Below are positions 1 through 11,701 of a DNA stretch of 64,000 nt, piece by piece (positions within the stretch are counted from its first letter, which is position 1; the number at the start of each line of letters is the position of its first letter). The stretch lies in assembly GCA_022836615.1 (NCBI GenBank), contig MU405376.1:1-64000 (forward strand), read 5' to 3'. Source of the stretch: Annulohypoxylon bovei var. microspora. Taxonomy: Eukaryota; Ascomycota; Sordariomycetes; Xylariales; Hypoxylaceae. The position numbers and the translations under genes were made by a program. The notes beneath the pieces were generated by a model. It ran no database searches. It was not told where the DNA came from and saw only the letters and a list, made by a program, of their open reading frames with translations.

Positions 1-152
1 TATTAAAAGTATGACGTGGTGGTGGTAAAAGATCTATTATGCATGATCATGCAAATCAAAATGCAATTTTGTATGTGTATAATGGTATTATGTATATATT
101 GCATTTAAATGCTGCATTTTGGCTCAAAATGCGCATTTTGCCGATCCCTACA
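1..152. repeat. possible transposon terminus (hAT-like end), cut by the window edge
   Basis: The first 150 bases are AT-rich and packed with copies of AAATGC/GCATTT in both orientations. They stop abruptly near position 151 at the bases CCGATCCCTA. Read on the minus strand, the segment begins TAGGGATCGGCAAAATGCGC. A TAGGG/CAGGG-type start followed by subterminal short repeats is typical of hAT-superfamily ends. The rest of the element would lie left of the window, so no transposase, second end or target duplication can be seen. This call is inference from sequence style only. Confidence 0.3.
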
Positions 153-829
153 ACTACCGCATGTGTATGTACCTAGAACTTCAGCAGCCCTAACGAAGTT
201 GGTGTAGTTGGTGAAAGTTCGAAATCTTGGCAACTTGGCTATATCCACCTCATCGAAGACGAGAAGAAAATTGCGATGGGCAGACCCATTCCAGCCCTTC
301 TCGTCACGAGAGCCGCCTCCCCCGCATCATGACGTTTATTGGAGTAAGTATGGGTTGTGGTAGGTATCTGACGTGTCTTCCAATATTTCATGTATCGAGA
401 TGTGCAGGACGTACAGGGCTGCAGGGTTGGAATTTTGTAATTCGATGGCTATCCCCATATTCTCAAGCCATCTTTGACCGGTCTACGGAATATGCATCGT
501 GATCAGTAAAAATTTGCAATTTCACCTTTTCATAAGAGATAATTTCACAATTGCAAGATGTTAAACCAGTATGTTAACCCTGAATACCTTTCATAAAGAA
601 AGAAAAAAAGGTCCCTAAATGAGTTGTGAGCTAAATAAATTCTCTCTATCGAGTTGTCCAGTTAAGCTGGGCGGTGACCAAAACTCCATTTTGATAACCT
701 GCCTCCTGTGATCGCCGCGTGCCGTACTTCCCGTCCCTACTAAAAAAAAGCCCGACCAGCCCGTCATCATTGCCTAAACTCCTCATCTGGAACCCATAAC
801 ATCATAACCACATACACACGCACATACTC
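153..829. other. intergenic, no gene supported
   Basis: A 91-codon open frame at 227-502 lacks an ATG start and has no recognisable similarity. The stretch next to 829 probably holds the 3' flank of the minus-strand membrane-protein gene. Nothing else is supportable. Confidence 0.5.
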
Positions 830-2311
830 CTACCTCCTAGACATGCGTGTAGGAACACGATCAAGACCAGTTTTGCCCTGAGCAAGCGTTTTTCCGGCCC
901 GGGTAGATCTATGCGCCCTTTCAGGCGCAGACCTACTCTTACGACTGAGTAAAGTCGACGTCATCCGGAAAGGAAAGGTAGATACGGCCACCACCGCTTG
1001 AACTGGCAGCATGACCACCGCGATCGTCTTCTCGATAAGCCAGGTCCAAAAGCCCCATTGGGCGTTACTATTCTTAGCCGCGACGGCAGCAAGCGCAATG
1101 GCGTCGTTGAGTCTATAATCCACATATTCGATTCGGTTGTCGGTTTGGCACGCCAGTAAAGTGAGCTTCTTTTCGTACCGTCGCATGGCCCGAGATAAGG
1201 CATCTAGCTCTGGCTGTACACTACTGCGGAATTCTTGAGCTACAGCCGTCTCGACTGATTTTTGTTGCGGCGGCTCAAATCGCATACCGACGTTTGATGT
1301 AGTATCACTGGCAACTCCACGTGTTTCTATCTCATCCAATCTTGTAGAAAGCTCTTGGAACTGCTCCAATGTAACGGTCTGCTTTTCATGAGGATTCCTC
1401 GCCACGATTTGTTGAATTCGTAAGGTACGGTTTTGAAGCATTCTGATTAAGTGCGAAACGGGTCGGACCTCGGCAGCACAAAGAAAGATAGTGAGGTTAT
1501 AATCAGATACTAGTCCTTCAGACGGTCTTGATAACTGTCCACGAATAGTATGTAAAAGGTAAGCCCCTAGCATGGGAAAGATGAAGCACCAGGCCAAAGC
1601 CGCTATCTCATGTAAGTATAGTTCGTTCAGCGCTGCCGCCTGTCTCTCTTTCCATTGCTGAGTCCGTCGGTCAGATGGCTTCTGAGTCGCTGCCTCGGGT
1701 TCGCTTTGCTTCTGTGCTTCCTCAGGAACATCTTCCAGGGCCGTTCTCTCGGCAGTCGGCGACAAAGGTTCAGCATCGCTGTCTGACTCGAACACCGACT
1801 CCGTCATGATCTCATCTTTCATGATACGCACTTCTTGTGCGGATTGATACCAGTCCCATGGTTGAGTGACGGACCAGTGGAGAAAAACAGCAGCCAAGCT
1901 TAGTAGTATTAAGTCGGTAAAGAACGCGCTTCCATTCTCAAAGAATATGCCGGCCAACGCAGGCAGTAGAGCTAACGTGAGTGGGACATAGACGAAGGGC
2001 GATTTGTCCGTCGCTTTCGAAGATTTGCTCGGGTTCAGCAGTTCGTCAGCACTCATCTCCAGATCCCTCCTCGCATCACTTATGCTATAGTCCGAGAATG
2101 TAGAACTACGCCTTCGAATATCCGGAAAGCCATCCTCACCGGATGGCGAACTAGGATTCAAGGTGGAGCGACGACGTAAAGCGGAGGGTTGGCCGACCGT
2201 AGTAGCTCGACGTAAACCGAACCCCGGCGGCGCATTTCCGTTTATAGAGGATGGCCGGCCGGGGATGTTTGTTGCTGACGTTGAGGCCGATGCGAAGCTT
2301 TCGTCAGCCAT
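830..2311 (-). CDS. fungal multi-span membrane protein of unknown function
   Basis: This is a single-exon frame of 493 codons with an ATG at 2311 and a TAG stop at 830-832. I do not recognise a named family. Residues 1-100 are Ser/Arg-rich and look disordered, with RRRS-type basic clusters that could be phosphorylated. Hydrophobic segments lie at about 105-124, 130-148 and 232-256, with weaker ones near 270-285 and 418-448. A polar, acidic linker runs from 160 to 225. Residues about 300-390 are charged and Leu-rich, which suggests a coiled coil between the third and last membrane segments. The C-terminal 45 residues are strongly basic (Arg/Lys/Ser). The likely picture is an endomembrane protein with large cytosolic tails. 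No intron is needed, and base use resembles the neighbouring genes. Coding status is well supported by length and composition; function is unknown. Confidence 0.8.
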   Translation of the reverse strand: MADESFASASTSATNIPGRPSSINGNAPPGFGLRRATTVGQPSALRRRSTLNPSSPSGEDGFPDIRRRSSTFSDYSISDARRDLEMSADELLNPSKSSKATDKSPFVYVPLTLALLPALAGIFFENGSAFFTDLILLSLAAVFLHWSVTQPWDWYQSAQEVRIMKDEIMTESVFESDSDAEPLSPTAERTALEDVPEEAQKQSEPEAATQKPSDRRTQQWKERQAAALNELYLHEIAALAWCFIFPMLGAYLLHTIRGQLSRPSEGLVSDYNLTIFLCAAEVRPVSHLIRMLQNRTLRIQQIVARNPHEKQTVTLEQFQELSTRLDEIETRGVASDTTSNVGMRFEPPQQKSVETAVAQEFRSSVQPELDALSRAMRRYEKKLTLLACQTDNRIEYVDYRLNDAIALAAVAAKNSNAQWGFWTWLIEKTIAVVMLPVQAVVAVSTFPFRMTSTLLSRKSRSAPERAHRSTRAGKTLAQGKTGLDRVPTRMSRR

Positions 2312-4770
2312 GACGAGGATCCAAGGAGCTTTCTACTACATGGGATCACGGACCACAACCGCAACAGGTCTTTACAAAGTTATTTCAAGCTGGGTTGAAT
2401 AGGTAGGATGGGATTCAATGATCTCCCACGCCCATAGGGCTATGCGACGATTAGTTCGATGATGGGAAGAGTTGCGATGAAGATGGGAAGTAACATACTA
2501 CCGTAAGGCATGCGACGACAGGGATAACTAGATCGGAAATGCCTAGGTAGGTCCAGGTTAACCGGATGAGGTCATTGTCTGGTGCTTTTTGGGGCAACTG
2601 GGCAGTAAGGGAGTCCGAGCTTTCCCAAATGGATTTGTTCAGCTCTCCACGCTTGCCTGCATTGCATTGATTACGTCACCAATTATATCAATCGATGCAT
2701 ACGAGGGTCTTACGTCTTTATTCTCTTATTGGTTTCTTCATCTTGAAGGTATTATATAGTGCATTATCTCTGCATAGGAGACTTCCTACTTGCAGAATAC
2801 TTCAAGCCCCAATGAGGAATCAAGGTAGTATCTGGAGCGGAAAAGGACCTCGGGAAGCTTTGGTATGCGGGTTAGATGTCTTTGGTATGTAAGATCTGGT
2901 TGATACCTAAATAAGTTGTGTGCATACCTACCTAGTATTATGTGCACGGATCTATCATCATAGCAAATTCATGCGATGGCGCCTTTAAACTCCGACACCG
3001 ACGTTACCTACGAGTTTAACAAAAATAAATCAAATTCACGTCGAAGCCGAACTTACCGAGAGTCATCCCTTTCTAGACCTAGAATATCACGTCTAGTTCT
3101 AGCCTCTAGGTCCTATGATGAGTATATTTCAAACAGGCCTGGTTTCCAGTTCTGTCTCTTATGTCGGACCTTAACCTCTTGACTTCGTTCCTGATCTAGA
3201 TGGGCACGGACTAGGACCGAGATTCCGAGGGGAAAAGCAAGATCTAGTTCCAGATAATCGCGTTTCGTCCGTTCCTCGACCGCGGATATTCTACGCTCGA
3301 ACCATAACGTCAAAGCGCCTCAAGAAAATGAACCAGATTTTAGTACGAAGTGTTTAACGAAGGTCGATTTGTAAAGCTGACAGGTATCCCGCGACTTAAA
3401 GGTTAAATGCAGAAAGGCATTAATAAAGACGGGCCAGGCCGGGTTCGTCAAGGGTTAGACGGCGATTGACTTTTCTAGAAAACTATCCCCGGATATCATA
3501 GACATTAATAATGCCGAGCCGCTTATTAGAATGTTCATCAACGTCCTCGTGTTAGTACTATTTCGAGGTGGTAGCCAAGGATGTATCTGGCAAGATATCC
3601 ACTATGTCAAATGGTATCTTGCGGAGATTGAACATTATGCCCTTGATATGTTTCTGCTGTTTTCAGAGCCATGAGCTATGACCATCACATCTACCTAATA
3701 CAACAAGATGTAACGGCAGTGCGGCAATCCCGACGTATCAGGCAACAGAAGGTTAAAATTATTGAACAATAAGGCGAATTTTCGTTGATTTTGTTGTCAC
3801 GTCATGATATGTTGGTACGCTTCGTTACTACGTTCTTATCACTAGATCTTTACCTTTATGCGGCAAGTCTGTAAGTCATCACAGCCGCCGAAGTAAGAGC
3901 TGGAATGTAGGTATCCTTTCAAAAGACAAGGCTGGGGAAAAGAAAAAAATTGACCCATATACTCGGGTCCTACTAGGCATGTAAAGGCGGTCTTGAAAAA
4001 GCCCCCAACCAGACTAGGCGGACTAGGTTCAGCGCAATAGACTCACTGGTATGTGACACCGCCAGAGCCCGTGAGTGGGACGATAGGTGACGAGGATGCC
4101 CCTGAATAACTTCCAACCGTGGCACTTAAAGCTGAGCTGGGCTTTGATAGGCAATGACAGGTTGAGGAAAGAAAAAATGATCCGCAAAATAAAGCAATTT
4201 AAAGCTTTGTTCTTTTCTTAGTAGCTGACTCGTCAATATTTTGGGGCTATCTAGGTACGCAAGGACACCATATGACGAAAAAGAAGCCCTTCTCTGTCGC
4301 ATATATGTCTTCTGAAGTTTGCCTTGGCTTTCCTTCGTCATACTAATCTACCTGACTTGTGTTCTCGATTTTTCTTTTTTTCTTTTTTTCTTTTTCCATC
4401 CTCAATCAATATCAGACTTATGATTGTAAGCTCAAGGCAGATTTCCTATCGAAATCCCTCCTCCTAAAGGCAAAACAACGAGTGCGGCGTTTGCAGCGAA
4501 TCAGTGTTTCGACAACCAAAATTATCAGCAATCAGAAGAATGATGACACCCTTTCGAAGATATTAAAAGAAAAAGACACGCAACCAAGCTGGCGGCCCCC
4601 AAGGAAAAAGCAGCATTTGTCGATATATAATACCTGGGGATATCACGTTGGACTGAAACAAAGAATGAAAATTGTTGTTGACATTTCCAAGTCTCGACAA
4701 TTACTAATATTTGCAGGTTGCTAGGGAGAACTTGAAAAGCTTGGATGTGTCTTGGAAGTTGGAAGAGTGA
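2312..4770. other. intergenic, no gene supported
   Basis: This holds the 5' flank of the membrane-protein gene and about 2.4 kb of sequence with only short, non-ATG or dissimilar frames (for example 2695-2892, 2976-3182, 4126-4341 on the minus strand). A pyrimidine-rich tract of T and CT repeats at about 4365-4395 is the kind often seen in fungal promoters or leaders. No tRNA, 5S rRNA or transposon frame was recognised. Confidence 0.5.
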
Positions 4771-5102
4771 ATGAAGTACGTACTTACTTACACTTTTCGC
4801 TATTGGCATCCATGCAATACGTGCAATAATACGACATTCCCATAACTTCTGACAGCTGTCAAACCCCCGTCAAAGAACTGTCGAACAGCTGGTGGTTTTT
4901 GGTCTTTTTCCCTTTTAGGCCTGGGCTAGCCTGGGCCAGCATGATTAGGTCAATTCCACTGTGGTTGCCCCCATTAGTGCTGGAAGCCCCGATTTATTAC
5001 CACCAGCCACTTACAACGTTCGTTTTCCGGTGCCCGTCCCCGTCCCCGTCAGAATCCTCAATCGTTCCAATTCCTTTTTGTCGCGTCCGTCTTTGTCATA
5101 CA

Positions 5103-5145
5103 CGACCGCATCGACCGCATCGACTGCATCGACTGCATCGACCGT
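5103..5145. repeat. 9-bp tandem repeat (CGACYGCAT), about 4.8 copies
   Basis: Four 9-bp units, CGACCGCAT twice and then CGACTGCAT twice, are followed by a partial unit. They lie in the leader or first-intron region upstream of the ERF4-like gene. Confidence 0.9.
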
Positions 5146-5331
5146 ACTGTCAGCCTCCATCGCGACATCCGCCATCTGAGGTCCCATACAATAAAGTTAG
5201 AGTTAAAGTTATAGCGGAGGGAGAAGGGGAGGAAACTTCATTGTTGTCTTTATTGTTATTATTAAGATTAGACTTTGTACAGTCTGGAGTTTCTCCAATT
5301 GACAATCCGGCCGTTAAAGCGGCCATTTCAG

Positions 5332-7002
5332 TTCACTTTTATCTCAAACGGCTTCTCACGCAGAAGGTCACTCTACGAACTTGTCACCAGCCGCCCTAGA
5401 TGCGCAACGAGCGAATGACACCGTCAATTCGCCCTCTCAGCAACCTGAGCATCCCACTGTCTTAAACCCAAGGCCTACTAGAGCCACAACTCACCACCGA
5501 CAAACATCTAGCAATCGAAGAAATTTATTAGCGACAGTACCCCCTGGACCCTACGATTATATTCCTCAATCGCCCTTCCGCAATCGTGCCGCCGCCGCCG
5601 TCGCTACCAATACAAACAATAACAACCTTAACCCTCTTTATCGTATACATCGTCGATTTGGCCCTGGCCGTCTTTGGAATCCAACCAATTCAACGCCAAG
5701 AGTCTTAACATCTCGACCACACCGAACATCACGTCCCTCGGAGCCATCCCGCAAGCGTCGTCCATCCACGCCTCCGCCTCCTTCTATACCTGTCAATAAT
5801 CCTACTATTCAAGTTTCGTCGGATACGAATGAACCTATAGGTTTTGGTGCAGGCGATTATCCACTTCTTCCGCTTCCCGAGCAATCAAAACGAGCCAGCC
5901 TACATATTGAAGGTAGGGCAAGCGGAGATACGAGGATAAGCCTTCCCGCATCGCTTCGGCACTCTTACGACGGCAAGCGCCCTTCAAATCCTCCAGCTCC
6001 ACAGGAGACTGAAGCTGGTCCGTCGGAACCTAAACCTAAGGCCGAAAAGTCCATAACCACCGGACTGAGGAAGCGCGGCCAAAGTGTTACCAAACGGGCG
6101 CGAGCGATAAGCTTCGGGCTCGTTCGGACCGAGCCATCTGAAACTTCACCTAAGAAGATTGACAAAGGAAAGGGGAAGGCCGTCATGCCGCAGGTGGAGA
6201 ATGACGATCCCGCGAGATCATTTTCCAAAGATCTTGAGAGAGGACCATCTGTCCTGAGTCGGCGGCATAATGGATCGAATTTGTCACTCCCGGGCGGCAT
6301 TGGCTCGGCCATATCCTCAAGTAATTCCTCCATCATGGGCGATCCTGACCAACCAGACATAGGCGAGGAATGGGGTCCCCAACATCCGTGCTATCCACAT
6401 CTAAATCCTCACGTACCCATAAATTCGCCGGAGTACACAAACACGAGGATCATACGGATTCGAAGGGATTGGCTATTAGAAGGAGATCTAGCACCCGCAT
6501 TTTCCAACCTTTACCCGGAAATACTAGATCCTGCGGGTGTATCAGAACAAGAGTTCCGTCGAGTGATAGAAAAGCTCAATAGAGAGCTAATACCTATATT
6601 TAACCCCTATAATTGGAGAAATCTCCTAGATGGCGTATTGGGTCTGCTTACGGGGTGGATTTGGGATGATCTAGGCCTCACATATGCGAAGACTAGGTTG
6701 CGTTACTTGGATGGGTGGATCGATAAATGGAACGCAGAGATGGAGAAAACAGTAGGCTCGGATGAGAATACTGTTGCACCCAGGATCGTTTCATTAAGAC
6801 GTACGGGTTACATGAACGTAAGTGATAACCTCTTTAATAATCTGAGGGGTTATAAGACGTCCTAACCGCTCCCTAGCTCGACTTCCAAATCCCGGATCCT
6901 GAAATCGCACCCGCTTCCACCGAGCCGTCGGGCTCAAGGTCAGGTTCAAATCTGGCTGAATTCAAGCAGGCAGTATTGCCCGAATCTCCTGTCGAAGCAT
7001 AA
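5332..7002 (+). CDS. ERF4: ERF4 / Golgin-A7 family, palmitoyltransferase cofactor
   Basis: Family members pair with the DHHC enzyme Erf2 to palmitoylate Ras-type proteins at ER/Golgi membranes. The conserved ERF4/Golgin-7 domain is encoded at about 6385-6815: an HPCYPHLNP start, an RIIRIRRDW strand, a helix with FRRVIEKLNREL, then a hydrophobic stretch containing LLDGVLGLLTGWIWDD. The N-terminal 300 residues are a Pro/Ser/Arg-rich disordered region, usual in fungal members. The main exon ends at 6817; a 59-bp intron (6818-6876, GTAAGT donor, CTAAC branch) joins in phase to 6877-7002, adding 41 residues. The 5' end is uncertain: the frame is open from 5318 but has no ATG before 6186. A candidate start is ATGAA at 4771-4775 spliced (GTACGT donor, 4776) to 5332, giving a phase-correct N-terminus but needing a 556-bp intron. 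The family call is firm; the start is not. Confidence 0.85.
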
Positions 7003-7862
7003 CAGCCGCCCTTTTTTTTTTACTCTTGTTCATCTTTTGTACAAACTTATTGCCTTCACGTCATAAACTATTTTAATCGGACTCTACTGTCATCTCGGGC
7101 TGTACGAATTACGAAGATACCCAAAGCATACCATACATATTATCGCTATTTCCCATAATTTTGTATTTATCAACAGAGCTGTGCCTCTGGTTTGTTCCGG
7201 CCGTTAACGCTTATCGGAGTCGCTAGCTTAATAATACGGTAACGTCGTGGCGTTTCAGGCGTCTCGGCGTGGTTGATTTCCCCCATCCTCGATTGGCTCG
7301 AAGGTTTAGGTAACCAGGACATGATTGTCCTTGACGGACTTGAGATTGACAGGCCGGGCATCACTTGTATGTTGTCTCTTGCGAGGATTAGCATCGAGAC
7401 ATCCCGCCCGCGAGGGCGCTATAACGAATGACATTGGTATTAAGTTAGAACCATCGTCGCTGTCAATAATAATCTAAGCAGTATAATCACATTTGTACGA
7501 AATTAAGCTCGTGTCATGTTTTTCCGGTGTTAATTAAGCAAGTGCCAACAGCCAATAGCTAAGCTAAGCCAGGTAAGTACAGTCATTCCATCTCAATGGT
7601 CGTTCAAAGAAGGCAGGCGTGCTTCCAACAATACCTAGACTTGGTTCTCGGGGTCCGGTATCTGCAATGGTGCGCAACTTTCCTCCCTGACATAAAATCC
7701 TAACTCGTTTGCCTTCAATTCGAATCAATCATCTCCTTCAACTCCGTAACGCCACGATCCTCTCAACGCAATATCGGGTTACAAGCCTGCCAAGGCAGCG
7801 GGATAAAAAGCTCACTATCTCTTTTGCTTTACCCGTCTCATACTCCCCCCCTATCTCATTAG
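7003..7862. other. convergent intergenic spacer
   Basis: This spacer lies between the 3' ends of the ERF4-like gene (+) and the pheromone receptor (-). It includes a T-run just after the ERF4 stop. Short frames here (7170-7394 minus, 7709-7909 plus) show nothing recognisable. No hairpin or poly-A signal could be assigned with confidence. Confidence 0.5.
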
Positions 7863-10114
7863 TTACTCAGCTCCCGAATCGGAATAGTCATACGTCTCCG
7901 CCGACTTAACACCTTCGGCCTTGATCTCATCCACCGTTCGCGGCGCGCTCATGCCCCTACCGCGCAGCGCGCCCATCCGGTACTTTCGGCGTGAGCCCTG
8001 GCCGCCCTGGCCTCCCTGACTAGTACCTTGGCCTCCCTGACCCCTCGGGATCACAACGCGCACGAACCCCTCCTCCGACGAGCGCGCCACGCTCGTCGCC
8101 ACGCTGCCGCTGCCGTGCTCGCGGGGCCGGATCGCAGACGCCGTCGACGAGGTCAGCGTCCCGGACCCGTGGAACAGCCCGTGCATGGACCCGAACGATG
8201 AAGGGCGGTGGTAGCTGTCCTGCTCGAGCACGGAGCTCAGCTGCACGGCGTCGCGCGACGTCTTGTGCTGCAGCGAGTTTAGTGTCGCGGGCGAGTCGGA
8301 CTCCGCGTGCCGGTTGATGGAGCTTAGCGACGGCTTGCCGAGGATCGGGACCTGGTCTGAGTAAGCCCAGGGCGAGCGCGGGTGTGTGGGGCCGTGGCGC
8401 GTCTTCGGGCGCGTGGGGTGCGCGGAGGGCATGGGCTTGGGCTTGGGCTGGGGCTGGGGCGGAGGGGCTGCTTGGAGGACCGCCGAGTAGTACTGGCGCT
8501 GGTACGCGAGGGACGAGGTGCGCGGCGGGATCATCGACTCGATTACCTGGCTGTCGAGGGGGCTGGCGCTCGTGCTGTAGAGCGGCGAGAAGCGGTTCGG
8601 GGTCGAGGTCGCGCAGCGCGGCGGGGGCATGAGGGGCGATAGGGGCGAGCGGTGCGGGTTGCCTGTCGAGGGCCCGGTCGTGGTTGTGCCGGTGTTTGGC
8701 GGGACGTAGTACGCGCCAAAACGTTTGGTTCTGTACGTTGGGTGGTTAGCTATCGACTCAAGCTGAGGTTATGGCATCATGTGGAAATGATGGCAAACTT
8801 ACCGACCGGTGTTAATGGGCTCGGGCCTCTTCTTCTTCTTGCTCTCCCTTCTTCGGTTCGGCTGGTTGACAAGCTCGATCCAGGTACCTCTCCCATCTTC
8901 GGGGTGGGCGCCTTGAATATAGATCTCAGGATCGTTGTGCGGCTTCTTGAGTCTCGAGAGGCATCGTCCCAAACCTATCGCCATGGCGTACTGACGATAC
9001 ATGCCGAGACCGTCCTTGGTGGTGCCGAAGAAACCTACGATGACGATCGTCGTCGCGATTGCTATCCACGGCTGATTCATGTCGACTGTTGAGATCAACC
9101 ATGATGGCACGAATAAGATTGCCTCCCAGGGGTACGGATTAGCCTCGAAGTGGATTCGCATGTAGTTGTACGGAGCGAAGGTTGTTACGTCCTGAAAGCT
9201 GTTTACTGTGAGGTAGATGGACACAGGCAAGTAAACAACTATAATGGACAGCGACATGCCGTACAGTCGGTTGCGTATCCACGTCGCACGCTGGGAAGCG
9301 GCTTCATTGGACTTGAGAACTTCCCGAGTGTTCTTCGAGATGGCGCGGAAGCGCTTCCATGTGAGAACTAGAACGGCCGTTAGCATCCTTTCTCCCAAAG
9401 TATCTACCTGGGTACCTTAAAAATATAAATATCCAAACTTGAAATCGCAGACTTACAAGCATAAGGGACAGACGCCAGCACGTAGAGGGTAGGAGGGGCG
9501 TCGTACACGAGGAACCGAGGCCAGCTTTCGTCAAACGCAACCATGCAGCCGACGAGAGTACCGATGTTGTAACGCTGCGAAATGTCGAACCACGTGAAGA
9601 TCAGCTGGACGACTGCAGGCGGGAAAATGATGGCAGCCTGGGTCAGGGCCCTCATATTGCGTTCCGTGCGCGTGAGCTCAGACGCGCGTGTTAGCTTTAC
9701 CTGTCCCGCCACCTGGCGGATGATCTCGAAGATGGCGGCGGCGTAGATGGTCTGCAGCGGCATCCACACGTAGACCTCGACGTCGCAGAGGCCGGTGCCG
9801 ATCCACCAGGTGTCCCAGTTGTCGCTGTTCCAGATGAGCGAGTTGAGGACGGTGAACAGGTTCATGAGCGCGACCTCGACGATCAGCACCACGGCCGCGA
9901 TGTCGCCGTTGCGCCAGAGCAGCCGGAAGGGCACCCAGCACAGCGCGGTGCCGGCGACGGCCAGGATCACGCGGAACGCGAGGTTCGCCGCCAGGCCGGG
10001 GTTGGGCGCGTATCGCTGCTCATTAGATGTCGCGTCCGCTTGGACCGGAGCCGCTGTCGCCGCTGCGAGGAGCGCGGCGACGGTGGCTATTACCTTGATA
10101 GTGGTAGGAGACAT
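7863..10114 (-). CDS. STE3: STE3-class pheromone receptor (GPCR for the lipopeptide a-type pheromone)
   Basis: This seven-helix receptor would sense the farnesylated mating pheromone and signal through the mating G-protein/MAPK pathway. Three exons were rebuilt on the minus strand: 10114-9457, 9367-8803 and 8730-7863, with introns of 89 bp (GTAAGT...CTAG) and 72 bp (GTAAGT...ACAG) in matching phases, giving 696 residues. Membrane segments fall near residues 42-64, 72-94, 113-133, 157-175, 202-222, 248-268 and 308-328. The Trp-rich WNSDNWDTWW loop before helix 3 and the LCD motif are typical of the STE3 family. The third exon encodes a long cytosolic tail rich in Pro and Ser, ending with Gly/Gln repeats (GGQGGQG) and RG-rich basic sequence. 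Residues 1-24 resemble a cleavable signal peptide, which is unusual for this family. Exons 1 and 3 are much more GC-rich than their surroundings. Confidence 0.9.
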
Positions 10115-11701
10115 TACGCTGCGAGGCTAGCATGCCGCTGGCTGCTGCGCGAATGTCGGGCTTGTGCTAGGGGGAATTTGCGGTGGAGAGAATTGATGTT
10201 ACTGCGTTAAGTTCATGAATTACTCTTGACCTGATGATGTATTTGATTAGATGTGTGATGCTTTGAGAAGAGGGATAGGTTTGAATAGTGATGACCTACG
10301 AACCTAGTTGATATGAGAGTCAAGATGCTGTGTTGAGTGGTAGAAAAATTCGAATGACTAGGCAGAGGGTGATTTGGAAGAAGAGATAGGCCCAGGTCAA
10401 CATCCACACTTGATCTAGAGGGCTCAAAGGGTCCTACAGATGCTAAAAGTCGACTTGATTCACAACGGTCTGGGGGCCATCGAGAAGAGCTTTATGTAAG
10501 ACGAAGACAGTTGCTTAACGGTAACGTAACTGTTACACAGATCTTGTGACAATCTCAAGTGATTCCAACTGATCCCAGTTATATAGAAAACTAACTTATA
10601 AACGTACTGACTATTCTAGGTAGTTAATTACAACTAAAGTTGTAATGTACCAGGTATTCTAATAGTTGAAAAGCGTGCCAAACAGCTAAGGAGCATATTA
10701 AGTTCTAGTATGGGGATCCTTAGAACAAGAGACACCTAGACCGTCTTAAGAAGATCAGGCCTTGGAACTATACTGCTACTACTGCGTTATATCAGAGACT
10801 TGACGAGATAGTATCTCCGGTGCTGGGAACGATCACCCGTAGCTGAAATATTGGTATAGTTGATGATATTTGATATCTAAGAGACAGACAATATGAGAGA
10901 TACTAGGTTAACCGTTAATGCTGGTTGATCATTGATAATGGGCCCCCGGAAGATACCAAGAGACCTTTTCCATGTATATAAGTGTTGAGATGAACAGAAA
11001 TGAGGCTCATAAGCGGGTTACTTCAAAGAGAATTGAGTAAGAGTGTCCCAAGGAGCACTTTATCAGTGATGACCAGTCCCCCCCTTTATTTCAGATTTGG
11101 AGACTTTACCCATAATTGTATTAACTAGAGCTGTTGTATTTGAGTAGGTATAAAACACTTATCTGGCTTGTCTTTTAGGACTAAGTCTCTTTTTCAGCTG
11201 CACTATTCTGAAGGAATAACTAAATATAGGTAATTATATCCACTCGACTTAAATTATATCATTATATTATTTTCTTCAACTCGCTGCGAAGCAATAATTG
11301 GGGTTGTATAATTACAATTGATCTATAAACTTAGCTTAGGTAGGCCCTAGATATGTGTTTTCGAGTGGTGGTAACTATACCCGTGGACGTTTGTAAGAGA
11401 GGGGATGGTTGGTTGGTAGGTAGTTTCAAAATGCAATATACATTACTTAATCATACCGTCATATCAGATATATGTAATAATTGATTACCCTAGGCGATCG
11501 GTCACCCCACGACGCACAACCAATCAGGAGGGGTAAAAAAGGTAAGTAATTTCTTGTCGCGTCGAATAAAGTTGCAATCGCGAACCACATTAATTAACAT
11601 ATTTGAATTCAAACGCACAACTTTCCCCATTTGATCGATCATAATCCATCTCGACCATTGCGCAAGCTATAGTAACCTAACAACCTAACAACCCAGCAAA
11701 A
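10115..11701. other. AT-rich divergent promoter region
   Basis: This is 1.6 kb between two divergent genes, the pheromone receptor (-) and mitochondrial SSB (+). About 10440-11500 is distinctly AT-rich with many TA steps and no open frames. A 64-codon frame at 10213-10407 (minus) is not similar to anything I know. The leader just before the SSB start has repeated CTAACAAC units (about 11677-11698). Confidence 0.5.

Noticed and set aside
4899..5399. 166-codon plus-strand frame upstream of the ERF4-like gene
   Set aside because: It starts without ATG, reads through a 9-bp tandem repeat and is out of frame with the ERF4 exon; probably leader or intron.
8382..8642. Overlapping Arg/Gly-rich plus-strand frames
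   Set aside because: They are shadows of receptor exon 3, caused by GC-rich sequence.
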